Assembly (NCBI GenBank): GCA_034933285.1
Contig: JAYFNT010000012.1
Location: 1 to 64,000 of the forward strand
Length of the DNA stretch: 64,000 nucleotides
Origin: RPRC01 sp034933285
GTDB taxonomy: Bacteria; Desulfobacterota; Desulfuromonadia; Geobacterales; Geobacteraceae
Direction: 5' to 3'
Positions 1 to 7,867 of the stretch are shown piece after piece. The stretch's first letter is position 1, and each line of letters starts with the position of its first letter. The translations under genes and the position numbers were made by a program. The notes under the pieces were generated by a model. The model was not told where the DNA came from. It did not search any database and saw only the letters and a program-made list of their open reading frames with translations.

Positions 1-2
1 GG

Positions 3-401
3 GATGAATTACGCGGAGGTGGGCTGGCAAGAAGTGCCGGTGGTATTGTTTCTTTGTTGAAGCGGGGTCCGGAAGAAAAAGAACCGGCAGACGAAAGGAT
101 TTTGGGGAGCGGTGGCTTTGTGGAAGCGGTACTCCAGCAGATAACCTATAAATCCGCGGAAAATTCGCCGACAATTGATGAAGTATTGGAAGAAGTAGTG
201 TCACGAAGCGGTGTCAGCAGAGAAAATATCCTTGGAGCAAGCCGTGCGCGGGACATATGCCGTGTCCGAAGGTTGTTTCTTCTTGCTGCATGCGAAAGGG
301 CCGGAGCGAGCATTGCAATGCTTGCCGGAATCACCGGCAGGAGCCACGTCACAGTGAGAGCAGCAATCGAACAGGCAAAAACGGAAAAGCATTGGAAATA
401 A
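3..401 (+). CDS. C-terminal part of REP-associated (Y1/IS200-like) transposase, cut by window edge
   Basis: The reading frame is open from the left edge (first complete codon at base 3) to a TAA at 399-401, so the 5' part lies outside the window. The visible 132 residues match the C-terminal region of RAYT-type proteins: a DELRGGGLARSAGG segment, then DERILGSGGFVEAVL, then a helix-turn-helix-like tail (IAMLAGITGRSHVTVR) that probably binds DNA. The catalytic HUH/Y1 domain would be upstream. RAYTs act on extragenic palindromes; a 26-bp tandem repeat follows the stop codon. An internal TTG at 54 is an unlikely start because the homologous-looking frame continues upstream of it. Confidence 0.75.
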   Translation, partial: DELRGGGLARSAGGIVSLLKRGPEEKEPADERILGSGGFVEAVLQQITYKSAENSPTIDEVLEEVVSRSGVSRENILGASRARDICRVRRLFLLAACERAGASIAMLAGITGRSHVTVRAAIEQAKTEKHWK

Positions 402-415
402 CCCAATAAGCTACA

Positions 416-467
416 TAACCTACCAACGTCCCTCTATTGCTTAACCTACCAACGTCCCTCTATTGCT
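416..467. repeat. 26-bp perfect tandem duplication
   Basis: Bases 416-441 and 442-467 are identical and directly adjacent. The array fills the gap between the transposase stop (401) and the convergent M20 gene, whose stop codon begins at 468. The unit contains ACGTCCCTCTATTGC and has no internal palindrome that I can see. Confidence 0.9.
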
Positions 468-1604
468 CTATGCTCGTTCCATCCCAAGGCAGAGGCCAGC
501 ATATATGCGCGCGGCAGCCGTAACTTCGTCCAGAATGACCTGCTCGGCGGGTGTATGGGCGGTTTCAAGGTTACCGGGCCCGAGGATGAGAGGCTTTGCC
601 CCTGCGGCGAAAAAAAGATTGCCGTCGGAATGGGAGCGGAAGGTTTCAAAGCGCAACGGCAGCCCCAGCTTTGGGAATATTTCACTTAAAATTTTCGCCG
701 GACAGTTGTTGGTTCCCAGATTGTAGCCGCTCGCCGCGTAACTGAAATTGACTCTCAGGTCCAGGTCGGGAATGTACCGGTCAGCGTCCGTAGCGATCTG
801 GCGGATTGATTCCTGAAGAGCCGCAGGGTCCTTGTCCGCGGGAAGGTGGAGATCTATCCAGGCTTCGCAACGATCAGGGACAACGAACCCGGACCTCGAC
901 GAGTTCATCTCCCGTATCGAATAGACGATCTCCGTTTTCTCCCGGTCGAAAAGGGGGTTTTTCCCCAAGTGCAAAAGCACTCTCAGCATCGATTCCACGG
1001 CATTATGACCCAACTCGGGAAGAGAGGAGTGAATCCGGCGACCCAGGGTCAGGAAATCCGCCTCAAGGTAGCCATAATGGGAGAAGCACGCCATCAGCCC
1101 GGTTGGTTCCCCGATGACGACCCAGGGAGGACGGCAACTGTCGAGGAAGGTTGCACTGCCGTCGCCGCTTTCTTCCTCCCCTACGGCCAGCAAGAGCCCG
1201 ACAGGTGGAAGTTCCGATGGAGGCAGGGCTTCGGCGAGCGCCAGCCAGGCCTCAACCATGGCGGCGCACCCCCCCTTCATATCGGCGCAGCCAAGGCCGT
1301 GGATGATGCTGTCTTCTTCCAGCGGCCCGAATGCTTCCAGGTCCCATGCCGGCACGGTATCCACGTGTCCCACCAGATACAGTTTCGGTTCTTCCCGGCC
1401 CATCGTAACGCGGAGGTTGAACCGGTCCTCCTCCACTTCCTGGCGCTCAACGGTGAAACCCGCCCGACTGAGGACCCCTTCCAGGTAAAGCTGGATGTCT
1501 TCCTCCTTGCCGGACGGAGAGTAGATATCGACAAGGTCAAGAAGCCTTTTTCTTAGTCTTTCCGGGTTGACAGCCTTCCAGATTTTATCCAGGCGATTGC
1601 TCAT
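468..1604 (-). CDS. M20 family metallopeptidase/deacylase (ArgE/DapE-like)
   Basis: A 378-residue di-zinc amidohydrolase-type protein, likely cytoplasmic, that would hydrolyse an N-acyl amino acid or small peptide. Visible metal-site motifs are GHVDTVP (H80, D82 nearby), the bridging Asp in GCADMKGG (about 108), the catalytic Glu pair in GEEES (about 143), GEPTG (about 170) and a late His in ETAHTPAEQ. Length fits the ArgE/DapE group. The start overlaps the upstream acetyltransferase stop by 4 nt (ATGA), so the two are translationally coupled. The substrate is not deducible; acetylation by the partner and deacetylation by this enzyme is a plausible but untested link. Confidence 0.85.
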   Translation of the reverse strand: MSNRLDKIWKAVNPERLRKRLLDLVDIYSPSGKEEDIQLYLEGVLSRAGFTVERQEVEEDRFNLRVTMGREEPKLYLVGHVDTVPAWDLEAFGPLEEDSIIHGLGCADMKGGCAAMVEAWLALAEALPPSELPPVGLLLAVGEEESGDGSATFLDSCRPPWVVIGEPTGLMACFSHYGYLEADFLTLGRRIHSSLPELGHNAVESMLRVLLHLGKNPLFDREKTEIVYSIREMNSSRSGFVVPDRCEAWIDLHLPADKDPAALQESIRQIATDADRYIPDLDLRVNFSYAASGYNLGTNNCPAKILSEIFPKLGLPLRFETFRSHSDGNLFFAAGAKPLILGPGNLETAHTPAEQVILDEVTAAARIYAGLCLGMERA

Positions 1605-2182
1605 GGTTTCTTCTTGGCCTTTTTATGTTTTCGGGTAAGGTTGAGAGTCATGTATACGTGCTGCTGGACGTTTCCGAACCCCTGTTTTTCAAAGAATCGA
1701 ATCGCGGCTTCGTTGTCGGCAGAGGTGTCAATGAGGATCATACGCACTCCCTGTTCCTTCATGCGATGCTTGATTTCTTTGAACAAACTGCTTCCGACGT
1801 TCCATTTCTGGATATTCTTGTGGACGCCCAGCCAGACCAGGTAGCCGTATTTCCATGGCGAGTTGTGTTTGCTCACCGTGGTTCCAAGGGCAAATCCGAG
1901 TATCCTGTCTTCGGCTTCCGCGACGAGGCATAGTTCGCTGTCCGAGTTGAACAGGGTGGTGATTTCGTATTCGTCCCAAGTTCGGTAGAGGCTTTGGGAA
2001 TAATCGGCGGTGAAAACCTCTTCTCCGATATGAAAAACCTCCGGAAGATCGTCGATTGTCATTTCCCGGATTCGCGGGTTTTCCTTGGCGTTTGATCGCG
2101 CCGCTGACATGTCAGTCCTTGTGTTGTTGAGCTGGCGTTGAAGAGGCTTGTTCTGGGTTTTCTTGCTCTCCTTGATTTCCAT
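1601..2182 (-). CDS. GNAT family N-acetyltransferase
   Basis: A 193-residue protein. After a hydrophilic leader of about 35 residues comes a GNAT fold: IREMTIDDLPEVFHIGEEVF at the start of the domain, the beta4 strand LVWLGVHKNIQKWNVGSSL that includes the acetyl-CoA-binding turn, and the ending ADNEAAIRFFEKQGF typical of these enzymes. The C-terminus is very basic (RKHKKAKKKP). It should transfer an acetyl group from acetyl-CoA to an amine. First gene of a two-gene operon with an M20 deacylase (4-nt overlap). A promoter with TTGACA-17-GAATAT lies 34-62 nt upstream of the start. The target is unknown. Confidence 0.85.
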   Translation of the reverse strand: MEIKESKKTQNKPLQRQLNNTRTDMSAARSNAKENPRIREMTIDDLPEVFHIGEEVFTADYSQSLYRTWDEYEITTLFNSDSELCLVAEAEDRILGFALGTTVSKHNSPWKYGYLVWLGVHKNIQKWNVGSSLFKEIKHRMKEQGVRMILIDTSADNEAAIRFFEKQGFGNVQQHVYMTLNLTRKHKKAKKKP

Positions 2183-2215
2183 CTTTGCTCCGATTCAGAC
2201 TTTGGTTACGTATTT

Positions 2216-2244
2216 ATATTCATCCACTAAAATCCACATGTCAA
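2216..2244 (-). promoter_or_regulatory. candidate sigma-70 promoter of the GNAT-M20 operon
   Basis: On the minus strand TTGACA at 2244-2239 and GAATAT at 2221-2216 are separated by 17 bp and sit just upstream of the acetyltransferase start at 2182. The -35 is perfect, the -10 moderate. Confidence 0.5.
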
Positions 2245-2401
2245 CCTTGTAGATAGTACCTCTTCCCATGATTGTAATTGATAATATATTGAAAACAATG
2301 GGAAAAAATCGCATGTGGCGCGCCTTTGAGGGAGATTGGGTTGTTTACCGGTATCGCGCAAGAAGATGTTGTGTCACGTAATGGTGCAAACGCACAAAAC
2401 A

Positions 2402-2432
2402 AAAGGCCATACCTTGGAAGGGTATGGCCTTT
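2402..2432 (-). terminator. intrinsic terminator downstream of the small exported protein
   Basis: AAAGGCCATACC (2402-2413) pairs perfectly with GGTATGGCCTTT (2421-2432) around a 7-nt loop. Read on the minus strand, a T-rich tail (TTTTGTTTTG) follows, so it terminates transcription coming from the 2486-2842 gene. Confidence 0.8.
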
Positions 2433-2485
2433 GTTATGAGTCGGTCGGCTTTTAATGCATTTTTTGGGGGAGAGTATCGAGCTTT

Positions 2486-2842
2486 CTATCTGCCGCCATA
2501 AAATCCTGTATGTCCGTTTTTTTCAAATTTGCCTGAACCGTGTCCATAGCCCCTTGCCATATCATGACCGTAGTCCCGATGGTATGAATCCCTGTCTGCG
2601 TCAAAACGACCATGGTTGTCATGCCGGTCATAGTCGCGGAAATCGTGCCGAGCCACCTGATGGTAGGATGGGTAGACCGGAGCGGCCACCACCGGGAGCC
2701 CGATATTGATCGCGGCCCCGGGAAGGGGAAGGCTGAGTCCGAATCCCGGCAGGTTGATGGAAAACCCTGCATGGGAAGAAGTTGCCGCAGACCACGAAAC
2801 CAATACTATGACTGCTGAATAAAAAAACATGCGCTTTAACAT
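2486..2842 (-). CDS. small exported His/Asp/Gly-rich protein, function unknown
   Basis: A 118-residue protein that begins with a Sec signal peptide (basic MLKR, hydrophobic core, cleavage near SSHA-GF). The mature part starts with a Gly/Pro-rich hydrophobic stretch (INLPGFGLSLPLPGAAINIG) and continues with a low-complexity tail rich in His, Asp, Arg, Tyr and Gly (HDFRDYDRHDNHGRFDADRD), which could bind metal but shows no known domain. I do not recognise a family. It is a single-gene unit: a strong terminator follows at 2402-2432 and the next upstream gene is 200 bp away. Confidence 0.65.
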   Translation of the reverse strand: MLKRMFFYSAVIVLVSWSAATSSHAGFSINLPGFGLSLPLPGAAINIGLPVVAAPVYPSYHQVARHDFRDYDRHDNHGRFDADRDSYHRDYGHDMARGYGHGSGKFEKNGHTGFYGGR

Positions 2843-3046
2843 TTTCTGTTCCTCCAGTTTCGTTGGATTCCGGTTGCTGGTAAATGGATGATCGGCTCAT
2901 CCGCGATTCCATTTTGTTGTCTTGTAGAACGAAGGTTGGGAGAAATGGTTTACAAGGAATTTTCAGCAGTCGATTAAATACGGACTCGGGATAGGTCTGT
3001 TGCATGGTGGAATGTGCAATCATGGACAAGCAGAGAATAAACGGTG

Positions 3047-3781
3047 CTATTGTAATCTGCTTATGAACGCATCGGGATAGCCGTCCCGCGCCAGGGAGGC
3101 GCGGGCTGCCTCGGCGTCGGAGCGGGAACGGAACTTCCCGGCATGGACACGGTACATTCGTCCACGTTCCGTCTCCACTTCACGGATAACTGAATATGCC
3201 AGCTCTTTTCCGAGTTTTTCGGATAGAAGCCGCGCCGTCTCCAGGTCGCTGAAGGCGGCTACCTGGAGAGTAAAGGCCGTCCCTTCTTGGTCTTTTTTGG
3301 AGGGGGCGGTGCTTCCTGAAGCGCTTGTCACCACTTCCAGCAGGACCGGGGCGACTCCGCCGCCGACAATGTCCAGGTCTTGGGCCGCCCGGTAGGAAAG
3401 GTCGACGATCCGTCCGGGAATAAACGGCCCGCGGTCGTTGACCCGCACTACCGTAGATTTTCCGCTGGCTTTGCAGGTGACCCTGATGATGCTGCCAAGC
3501 GGCAGGGTCTTGTGGGCTGCGGACGGCTTGTGCATGTCGAACAGCTCGCCGTTGCTTGTCAAGTTTCCGTGCTCTTCCACGCCATACCACGAAGCAAGCC
3601 CTTCCTCCCGGAAGCCGTCGGCTTTGAGGAGTGGGAGGTAACGTATGCCGTCCACCCAGTACGGACGCTCCCATGGCCGCATCCAGGAGGGGCCCGGCTC
3701 CACCCTCACCCTGTGGCCTGTGGTGCCGCAGGAGGCGAGCAGCAGGCAGGACATCATTAGAACAACGCAATTTTTCCGCAT
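3047..3781 (-). CDS. rlpA: RlpA-like septal ring lytic transglycosylase lipoprotein
   Basis: A 244-residue lipoprotein. The signal peptide ends in the lipobox LLASC (Cys18). A double-psi beta-barrel domain follows at about residues 58-150, with EEGLASWYG, HKTLPLGSIIRV and NDRGPFIPGRIVDLS, which are characteristic of RlpA. A C-terminal SPOR domain (about 170-240; TLQVAAFSDLETARLL) binds denuded peptidoglycan at division sites. RlpA cleaves glycan strands lacking stem peptides, probably from the inner face of the outer membrane. The start is fixed by the signal peptide. It follows the kinase/FHA operon by 66 bp on the same strand, but whether it is cotranscribed is unclear. Confidence 0.9.
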   Translation of the reverse strand: MRKNCVVLMMSCLLLASCGTTGHRVRVEPGPSWMRPWERPYWVDGIRYLPLLKADGFREEGLASWYGVEEHGNLTSNGELFDMHKPSAAHKTLPLGSIIRVTCKASGKSTVVRVNDRGPFIPGRIVDLSYRAAQDLDIVGGGVAPVLLEVVTSASGSTAPSKKDQEGTAFTLQVAAFSDLETARLLSEKLGKELAYSVIREVETERGRMYRVHAGKFRSRSDAEAARASLARDGYPDAFISRLQ

Positions 3782-3847
3782 GGCACACAGTATAGTGAGA
3801 ACTGCAAGAAAATCAACACATCATTGCTGCGACAATGACCAGAATCG

Positions 3848-4564
3848 CTACCAAGGAAGGTATCTTTGCGGATTTGCGCATATGTCCCTGAACGGGCAGA
3901 CGTCGTGTCTGTCTTTCCTGCAATATCCCTTTCCGAGTCGCACCAGGGCAGCTTCGAAATCACGGAAATCCGAACCGGCCACCCTGTTTTCGTACCATAT
4001 TTGTTCAAGTGCCTTGAGGGGATTTCTTTCCTTCTTTATCAAGCCAAGGTGACGGGATGCTTGCAGGACAGGCATTGACAGCGCAGGGCGTGCTTTTGGC
4101 CATATGGTCCGCAGTTCCCTTAGAAATATATTGACCGTAACATCTCCGATCCCCTTGCCGAGCCGTTTCAGGCGGTTTTCCAGGTCTGTTTCATTTTCAG
4201 ACTTCTGGTGAAGTTCATTGAGGTCCCCGGCGTAGTAATCCTGCAGGTCAGCCATTATGGACAGCAATTTGGTTGCGGTGGAAAAATCGTAACGGACATA
4301 CCCGCCGACATCCAGGATCTCCACGAGGCCGTCCCAACCCGTGTCAAGGATCTGTCCGGGCAGGATGATTCCACGTCGCTCAAATTCCTTGTAAGTCCGG
4401 GCAGCGATTACGGATGATATTCTGGCCCCGAAGAGCTTGGCTGCCAGGAACCATTTGCTGAGTTCTGGCTGGTTGCCCGGGGACAGGTCGATTCCAAGCT
4501 CATGGGAGTACATTCCTCCCATGGTCTGAATAACAGATTCGATTTTACATGCTGTTTCGTCCAT
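3848..4564 (-). CDS. HhH-GPD/endonuclease III-like protein with altered catalytic and Fe-S residues
   Basis: A 238-residue protein resembling the base-excision glycosylase fold: alpha-helical throughout, a helix-hairpin-helix-like RLGKGIGDVTVNIFLREL at about 140-157, and a C-terminal cysteine loop. The Lys usually found as GVGRKTA is absent (GIGDVT), and the VDTH Asp motif is replaced by WPKARP, so glycosylase or lyase activity is doubtful. The Fe-S loop reads C-x4-H-x2-C-x5-C, where Nth has C-x6-C-x2-C-x5-C, so one ligand appears to be His. It is the last gene of the phospho-signalling operon, 10 nt after the PP2C gene. Family assignment is by motif only. Confidence 0.6.
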   Translation of the reverse strand: MDETACKIESVIQTMGGMYSHELGIDLSPGNQPELSKWFLAAKLFGARISSVIAARTYKEFERRGIILPGQILDTGWDGLVEILDVGGYVRYDFSTATKLLSIMADLQDYYAGDLNELHQKSENETDLENRLKRLGKGIGDVTVNIFLRELRTIWPKARPALSMPVLQASRHLGLIKKERNPLKALEQIWYENRVAGSDFRDFEAALVRLGKGYCRKDRHDVCPFRDICANPQRYLPW

Positions 4565-4574
4565 GGTCAGTGCA

Positions 4575-5519
4575 TCACTTGTTGATCTTCAGTACATCAA
4601 TCAGACTGGGAGGCATGATTTTGTTTAGTCCGTAAGATGCCCAGAAATAGAGGAGGCCGCCGGCAAGCAGAGCAACAATCAAAGAAATGAGCATAATGCT
4701 GATCTTCTTCCGGTCCACTACCCGGTAAGGACGGGTGGCGTTCCCATCCAGGCCCTTCCCCTGCGCTTTCCGAAGGAGTATGACGGTAATGTTGTCGGTG
4801 CCGCCAGCCTGTTTTGCCAAGGTGATGAGAGTTTTTCCCGCTTGCTGCAACGGGAGGCTCCCAAGTGTCGAGGCTATGGTTCCATCAGGGATCAGACCGT
4901 GCAAACCATCACTGCAGAGCAGGACTGTATCGTTTCCTTCAAGTTCAAGTTGGAGTGTCTCTGGTTCAAACTCTTCGTCGCTGCCGAGCGCCTTGACGAT
5001 GATGTTTCTCTGCGGGTGGCTCTTTGCGGCGTCAAAGGTCAGCAGGCCGTCCTGCAGAAGTTTATTGACAAGTGTATGGTCTTCCGTGAGCTGGCGCAGG
5101 TTTCCATCCCGCAGCAGATACGCACGGCTGTCACCTGCATGGCAGACAAAACCGTCATTGCCGATCATCAGAAAAACAGTGCATGTCGTAGCCATTCCTT
5201 CCAGGGAGGGATCTTGACGTGACCTGGCCAGGATTTCGTGATTTGCCGCCATCATGGACTGCTTGAGGGCAATGAGCGGCTGGCCGGCTGGAAATGCGTA
5301 ATAACGTTCCCGAATTTCGGTTACAGCCAGGCTGCTAGCGATCTTTCCGCTATTGCCGCCGCCTACTCCATCGGCGACAATTGCCAGTGCTCCTTTCTGT
5401 TCGAGCTGTTCTTTTTCGCTGGAAACATGGAGGAGGAGGGAGTCCTCATTTTCCTGACGGACGAGCCCCGTGTCCGTTTCCGCGAAGGAATCGGCCAGGC
5501 ATGTGGAGAGAGTCAGCAT
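4575..5519 (-). CDS. PP2C-type Ser/Thr protein phosphatase with C-terminal membrane anchor
   Basis: A 314-residue protein. The PP2C metal and catalytic motifs occur in order: TGLVRQENEDS (about 18-28), VADGVGGGNSG (about 48-58), GDSRAYLL (about 130), LCSDGLHGL (about 200) and DNITVILL (about 240). One transmembrane helix near residues 275-297 (ISIMLISLIVALLAGGLLYFW) anchors the catalytic domain, which should face the cytoplasm. It would dephosphorylate proteins phosphorylated by the kinase encoded two genes upstream. Its start overlaps the FHA gene by 7 nt, so the two are coupled. Confidence 0.9.
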   Translation of the reverse strand: MLTLSTCLADSFAETDTGLVRQENEDSLLLHVSSEKEQLEQKGALAIVADGVGGGNSGKIASSLAVTEIRERYYAFPAGQPLIALKQSMMAANHEILARSRQDPSLEGMATTCTVFLMIGNDGFVCHAGDSRAYLLRDGNLRQLTEDHTLVNKLLQDGLLTFDAAKSHPQRNIIVKALGSDEEFEPETLQLELEGNDTVLLCSDGLHGLIPDGTIASTLGSLPLQQAGKTLITLAKQAGGTDNITVILLRKAQGKGLDGNATRPYRVVDRKKISIMLISLIVALLAGGLLYFWASYGLNKIMPPSLIDVLKINK

Positions 5520-6046
5520 TTGCGGAATCTCAGGGTGCTGTCTCCAACCCTGACGGTATCGCCGTCCTTCAGGTCGCTCCTGGTGACGGGATTGTCATTG
5601 ACAAAGGTACCGGATGAGGTGTCCAGGTCGGTGATGCTCAATTTGTCGTCTTTGAGGCGAATGCTGGCATGTCTCGTGTCCAGTTTTTCGTCCCGGATCA
5701 TAAGCTGGCAGTCTTCCCCCTTGCCCATGAACAACTGGTTTTCTTCATCACAGATCCTGAATTCTTCCCATGCATCCGGACCGTCGACCACCACCAGCCA
5801 CCCATAGATGGGCTTTTTCTTTTCCATGGGTTTGAATACGACGGTTTTGCCCAGGTCTTTGGCCGCGAAAATCCTGGTCGCTCCCAGGCTGTCAGGCGGA
5901 TTCGAACCTTCGGAAATTACGGTAGCCCCCGCAACACCGGTCCCGCACGCCATGGTGTCCCCTGATACCGTGTCAACAGGGGCTCCGCATCTTCCGCAGA
6001 ATTTGCTTCCTTCGGGGATTTCCGCTCCACATGATCTGCAGGTCAT
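5513..6046 (-). CDS. zinc-ribbon plus FHA domain protein
   Basis: A 177-residue protein with two domains. The N-terminal zinc ribbon has Cys3, Cys6, Cys17 and Cys20 (CRSCGAEIPEGSKFCGRC). After a Gly/Thr-containing linker (with possible phospho-acceptor threonines, GATVISEG and GATRIF) a forkhead-associated domain occupies about 85-177, including GKGEDCQLMIRDEKLDTRHA and DTSSGTFVND. FHA domains bind phosphothreonine, so this is a likely substrate or adaptor of the neighbouring kinase. It sits 12 nt after the lipoprotein gene and overlaps the PP2C gene by 7 nt. Confidence 0.88.
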   Translation of the reverse strand: MTCRSCGAEIPEGSKFCGRCGAPVDTVSGDTMACGTGVAGATVISEGSNPPDSLGATRIFAAKDLGKTVVFKPMEKKKPIYGWLVVVDGPDAWEEFRICDEENQLFMGKGEDCQLMIRDEKLDTRHASIRLKDDKLSITDLDTSSGTFVNDNPVTRSDLKDGDTVRVGDSTLRFRKC

Positions 6047-6058
6047 TGCAGTACCTCC

Positions 6059-6607
6059 CTATTTTGGTTTGACGAAAAAATTCGCACTGCGTCTGATTGT
6101 AGTGTTTTCAAACTGGATTATGGTTTCCAGGGTATAAGTGCCGGTCGGCGCCCTCTTTGGTATGGTTATCTCTGCCTTGATCGAGTCTTTTCCGGCATTG
6201 AAGGTCTCGATGCCCGAGTCCTTGAAAAGTACTTTTCCCTTGAATACGATCCTCCTGGTCAGCGTTCCCTGGATGGTGAAATCATCGGAAGGGGCGCAAA
6301 GGGAGTACTCGAGAGTGTGTTTTATCTCGTCGTCAGGGGATACCTGGCCGGGCCTTATCTCGGACTTTTCAATGAAGAGCTGATACGCGTCACTTTGCTG
6401 GCAGGCATACTTGCCACGTTTCACCTCCTCACGCTTCTCCTCCTTGGGAAGGTCTGTCTCCTTGTCCTTCTCCCCTGATGACGAGAAAGCGCCTTTCAGC
6501 TTGGCGGTGCTCTCGTCCCATGCGGGTCTGATTTTTGAACATCCCCCTGCAGGGATGGCCAAGGCAATGACAGCTGCAACAAGAGAATTGATCGTCAGGT
6601 ATCTCAT
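6059..6607 (-). CDS. lipoprotein of unknown function in the kinase operon
   Basis: About 182 residues, starting at MRYLTIN; this ATG overlaps the kinase stop codon as ATGA, which decides the start. A signal peptide ends at a lipobox-like PAGGC. A charged linker rich in Lys and Glu (about 40-65) leads to a C-terminal beta-rich domain (YACQQSDAYQLFIEKSEIRPG ... FENTTIRRSANFFVKPK) of no family that I recognise, but with the look of an Ig-like or invasin-like fold. It is probably tethered in the outer or inner membrane facing the periplasm. It could be the sensor side of the kinase unit; that is inference from position only. Confidence 0.7.
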   Translation of the reverse strand: MRYLTINSLVAAVIALAIPAGGCSKIRPAWDESTAKLKGAFSSSGEKDKETDLPKEEKREEVKRGKYACQQSDAYQLFIEKSEIRPGQVSPDDEIKHTLEYSLCAPSDDFTIQGTLTRRIVFKGKVLFKDSGIETFNAGKDSIKAEITIPKRAPTGTYTLETIIQFENTTIRRSANFFVKPK

Positions 6608-7857
6608 TTGTCTATCTTCCATTCGCCCATACCTGCAGGCTGGTCACGGTCTGAGCGATCATGAGAGTTTCCGGAGGTTCCCCTGCTCCGGGTACGGCCG
6701 ATTTTTTTTTTCTTAGCATGCTTTTTCGGAGTCTCGGGTTTCAGCTTTTCCGGTGTCACTTCGGATTGCCCAACTGGCTCAGGCGGTGTGACCGGCTCCA
6801 CCGGCGTCGCAGCGGGCGGGGCCACCGGAGGTGAGGGGGCCGATGGTGCGCTTTTCGTCACTGGGAAGACGCTTTCCTTCTTGTGGCGTGCCGCCATGAA
6901 CAGGCCGGCGAAAATGAGGATCACTCCAAGGCAGAGCAGAGCGATGAGCAGGTATTTCCTGTCGGGACGGGTGATTGGCGTCAGGATGCCGGACCAGTCG
7001 AACCTCCTTCGCATCGGTGCCGCTGCTGTTAACTGGGGCGTTACTGAGCTTCGAGATTCAAGAGACTTGAGATCATCCGAGAATTCCCTGGCGTTCTGAT
7101 AACGGTCCTTCCTGTCCTTGGCGATTGCCTTGAGGATGACCTTTCCCATGTCCCGGGAAATGGTCCCGTCGATTTCCCATGGCGGAACAGGCTTTTCCTC
7201 CAGGTGGGCCTTCATGACCTTGTATTCCGAAACACCGCCGAATGGGACTCTGCCGGTGGCCATCTGGTACAGGGTAACACCGACCGAATAAAGATCGGAG
7301 GATACCGATGCTTCCTCCCCCCTGATCTGTTCCGGGGACATGTACCAGAGGGTTCCAAGCCTCATGCCGGTCTTGGTCTGCCCCTTTTCACCGGCCACTT
7401 TGGCGATGCCGAAATCCATGACCTTTACCGAGCCGTCTTCAAGGAACATGATATTTCCCGGTTTTATATCGCGGTGAATGATACAGCGGGCATGCATGAA
7501 ATCGAGTGCCGACAGGACACTTAGGCAGACGGGCCCTGCATTGTGCAGCTTTCCGGCCTTTTTTAGCCGGTTTTCCAGTGTCTCTCCGCGTATATATTCC
7601 ATTACCAGGAACAGATTGCCGTCATCCTCGACATAATTGAAGACATTGACCACGTTGGGATGGGAGATCCTGGCCTGGGTTTTCGCCTCATGGATAAACC
7701 TGTCCCGCATGGCAGGGTCATGGGAGAATTCGGGGGCAAGGACCTTGATGGCTACCTCCTGCTCGAGCTTGACATGGAAACCTTTGTAAACGATTCCCAT
7801 TCCGCCCTGGCCGATCTTTTCGGTTATCCGATATGGGCCTACTTCTCTGCCGATCAT
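6604..7857 (-). CDS. PknB-type Ser/Thr protein kinase, membrane anchored
   Basis: A 417-residue protein with a Hanks-type kinase domain at about 10-265: Gly loop GQGGMGIVYKG, ATP Lys38 in VAIKVL, catalytic Asp130 in HRDIKPGN, DFG at 148-150, MSPEQ and the later APE-region equivalents. All key residues are present, so it should be active. One transmembrane helix at about 302-323 is followed by a Pro-rich segment (residues 330-375) and a strongly basic end (KKHAKKKKIGRTRSRG). There are no PASTA repeats. It lies 10 nt after the protease-FHA gene and overlaps the lipoprotein gene by 4 nt. Confidence 0.93.
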   Translation of the reverse strand: MIGREVGPYRITEKIGQGGMGIVYKGFHVKLEQEVAIKVLAPEFSHDPAMRDRFIHEAKTQARISHPNVVNVFNYVEDDGNLFLVMEYIRGETLENRLKKAGKLHNAGPVCLSVLSALDFMHARCIIHRDIKPGNIMFLEDGSVKVMDFGIAKVAGEKGQTKTGMRLGTLWYMSPEQIRGEEASVSSDLYSVGVTLYQMATGRVPFGGVSEYKVMKAHLEEKPVPPWEIDGTISRDMGKVILKAIAKDRKDRYQNAREFSDDLKSLESRSSVTPQLTAAAPMRRRFDWSGILTPITRPDRKYLLIALLCLGVILIFAGLFMAARHKKESVFPVTKSAPSAPSPPVAPPAATPVEPVTPPEPVGQSEVTPEKLKPETPKKHAKKKKIGRTRSRGTSGNSHDRSDRDQPAGMGEWKIDK

Positions 7858-7867
7858 ATAGTTGCCT

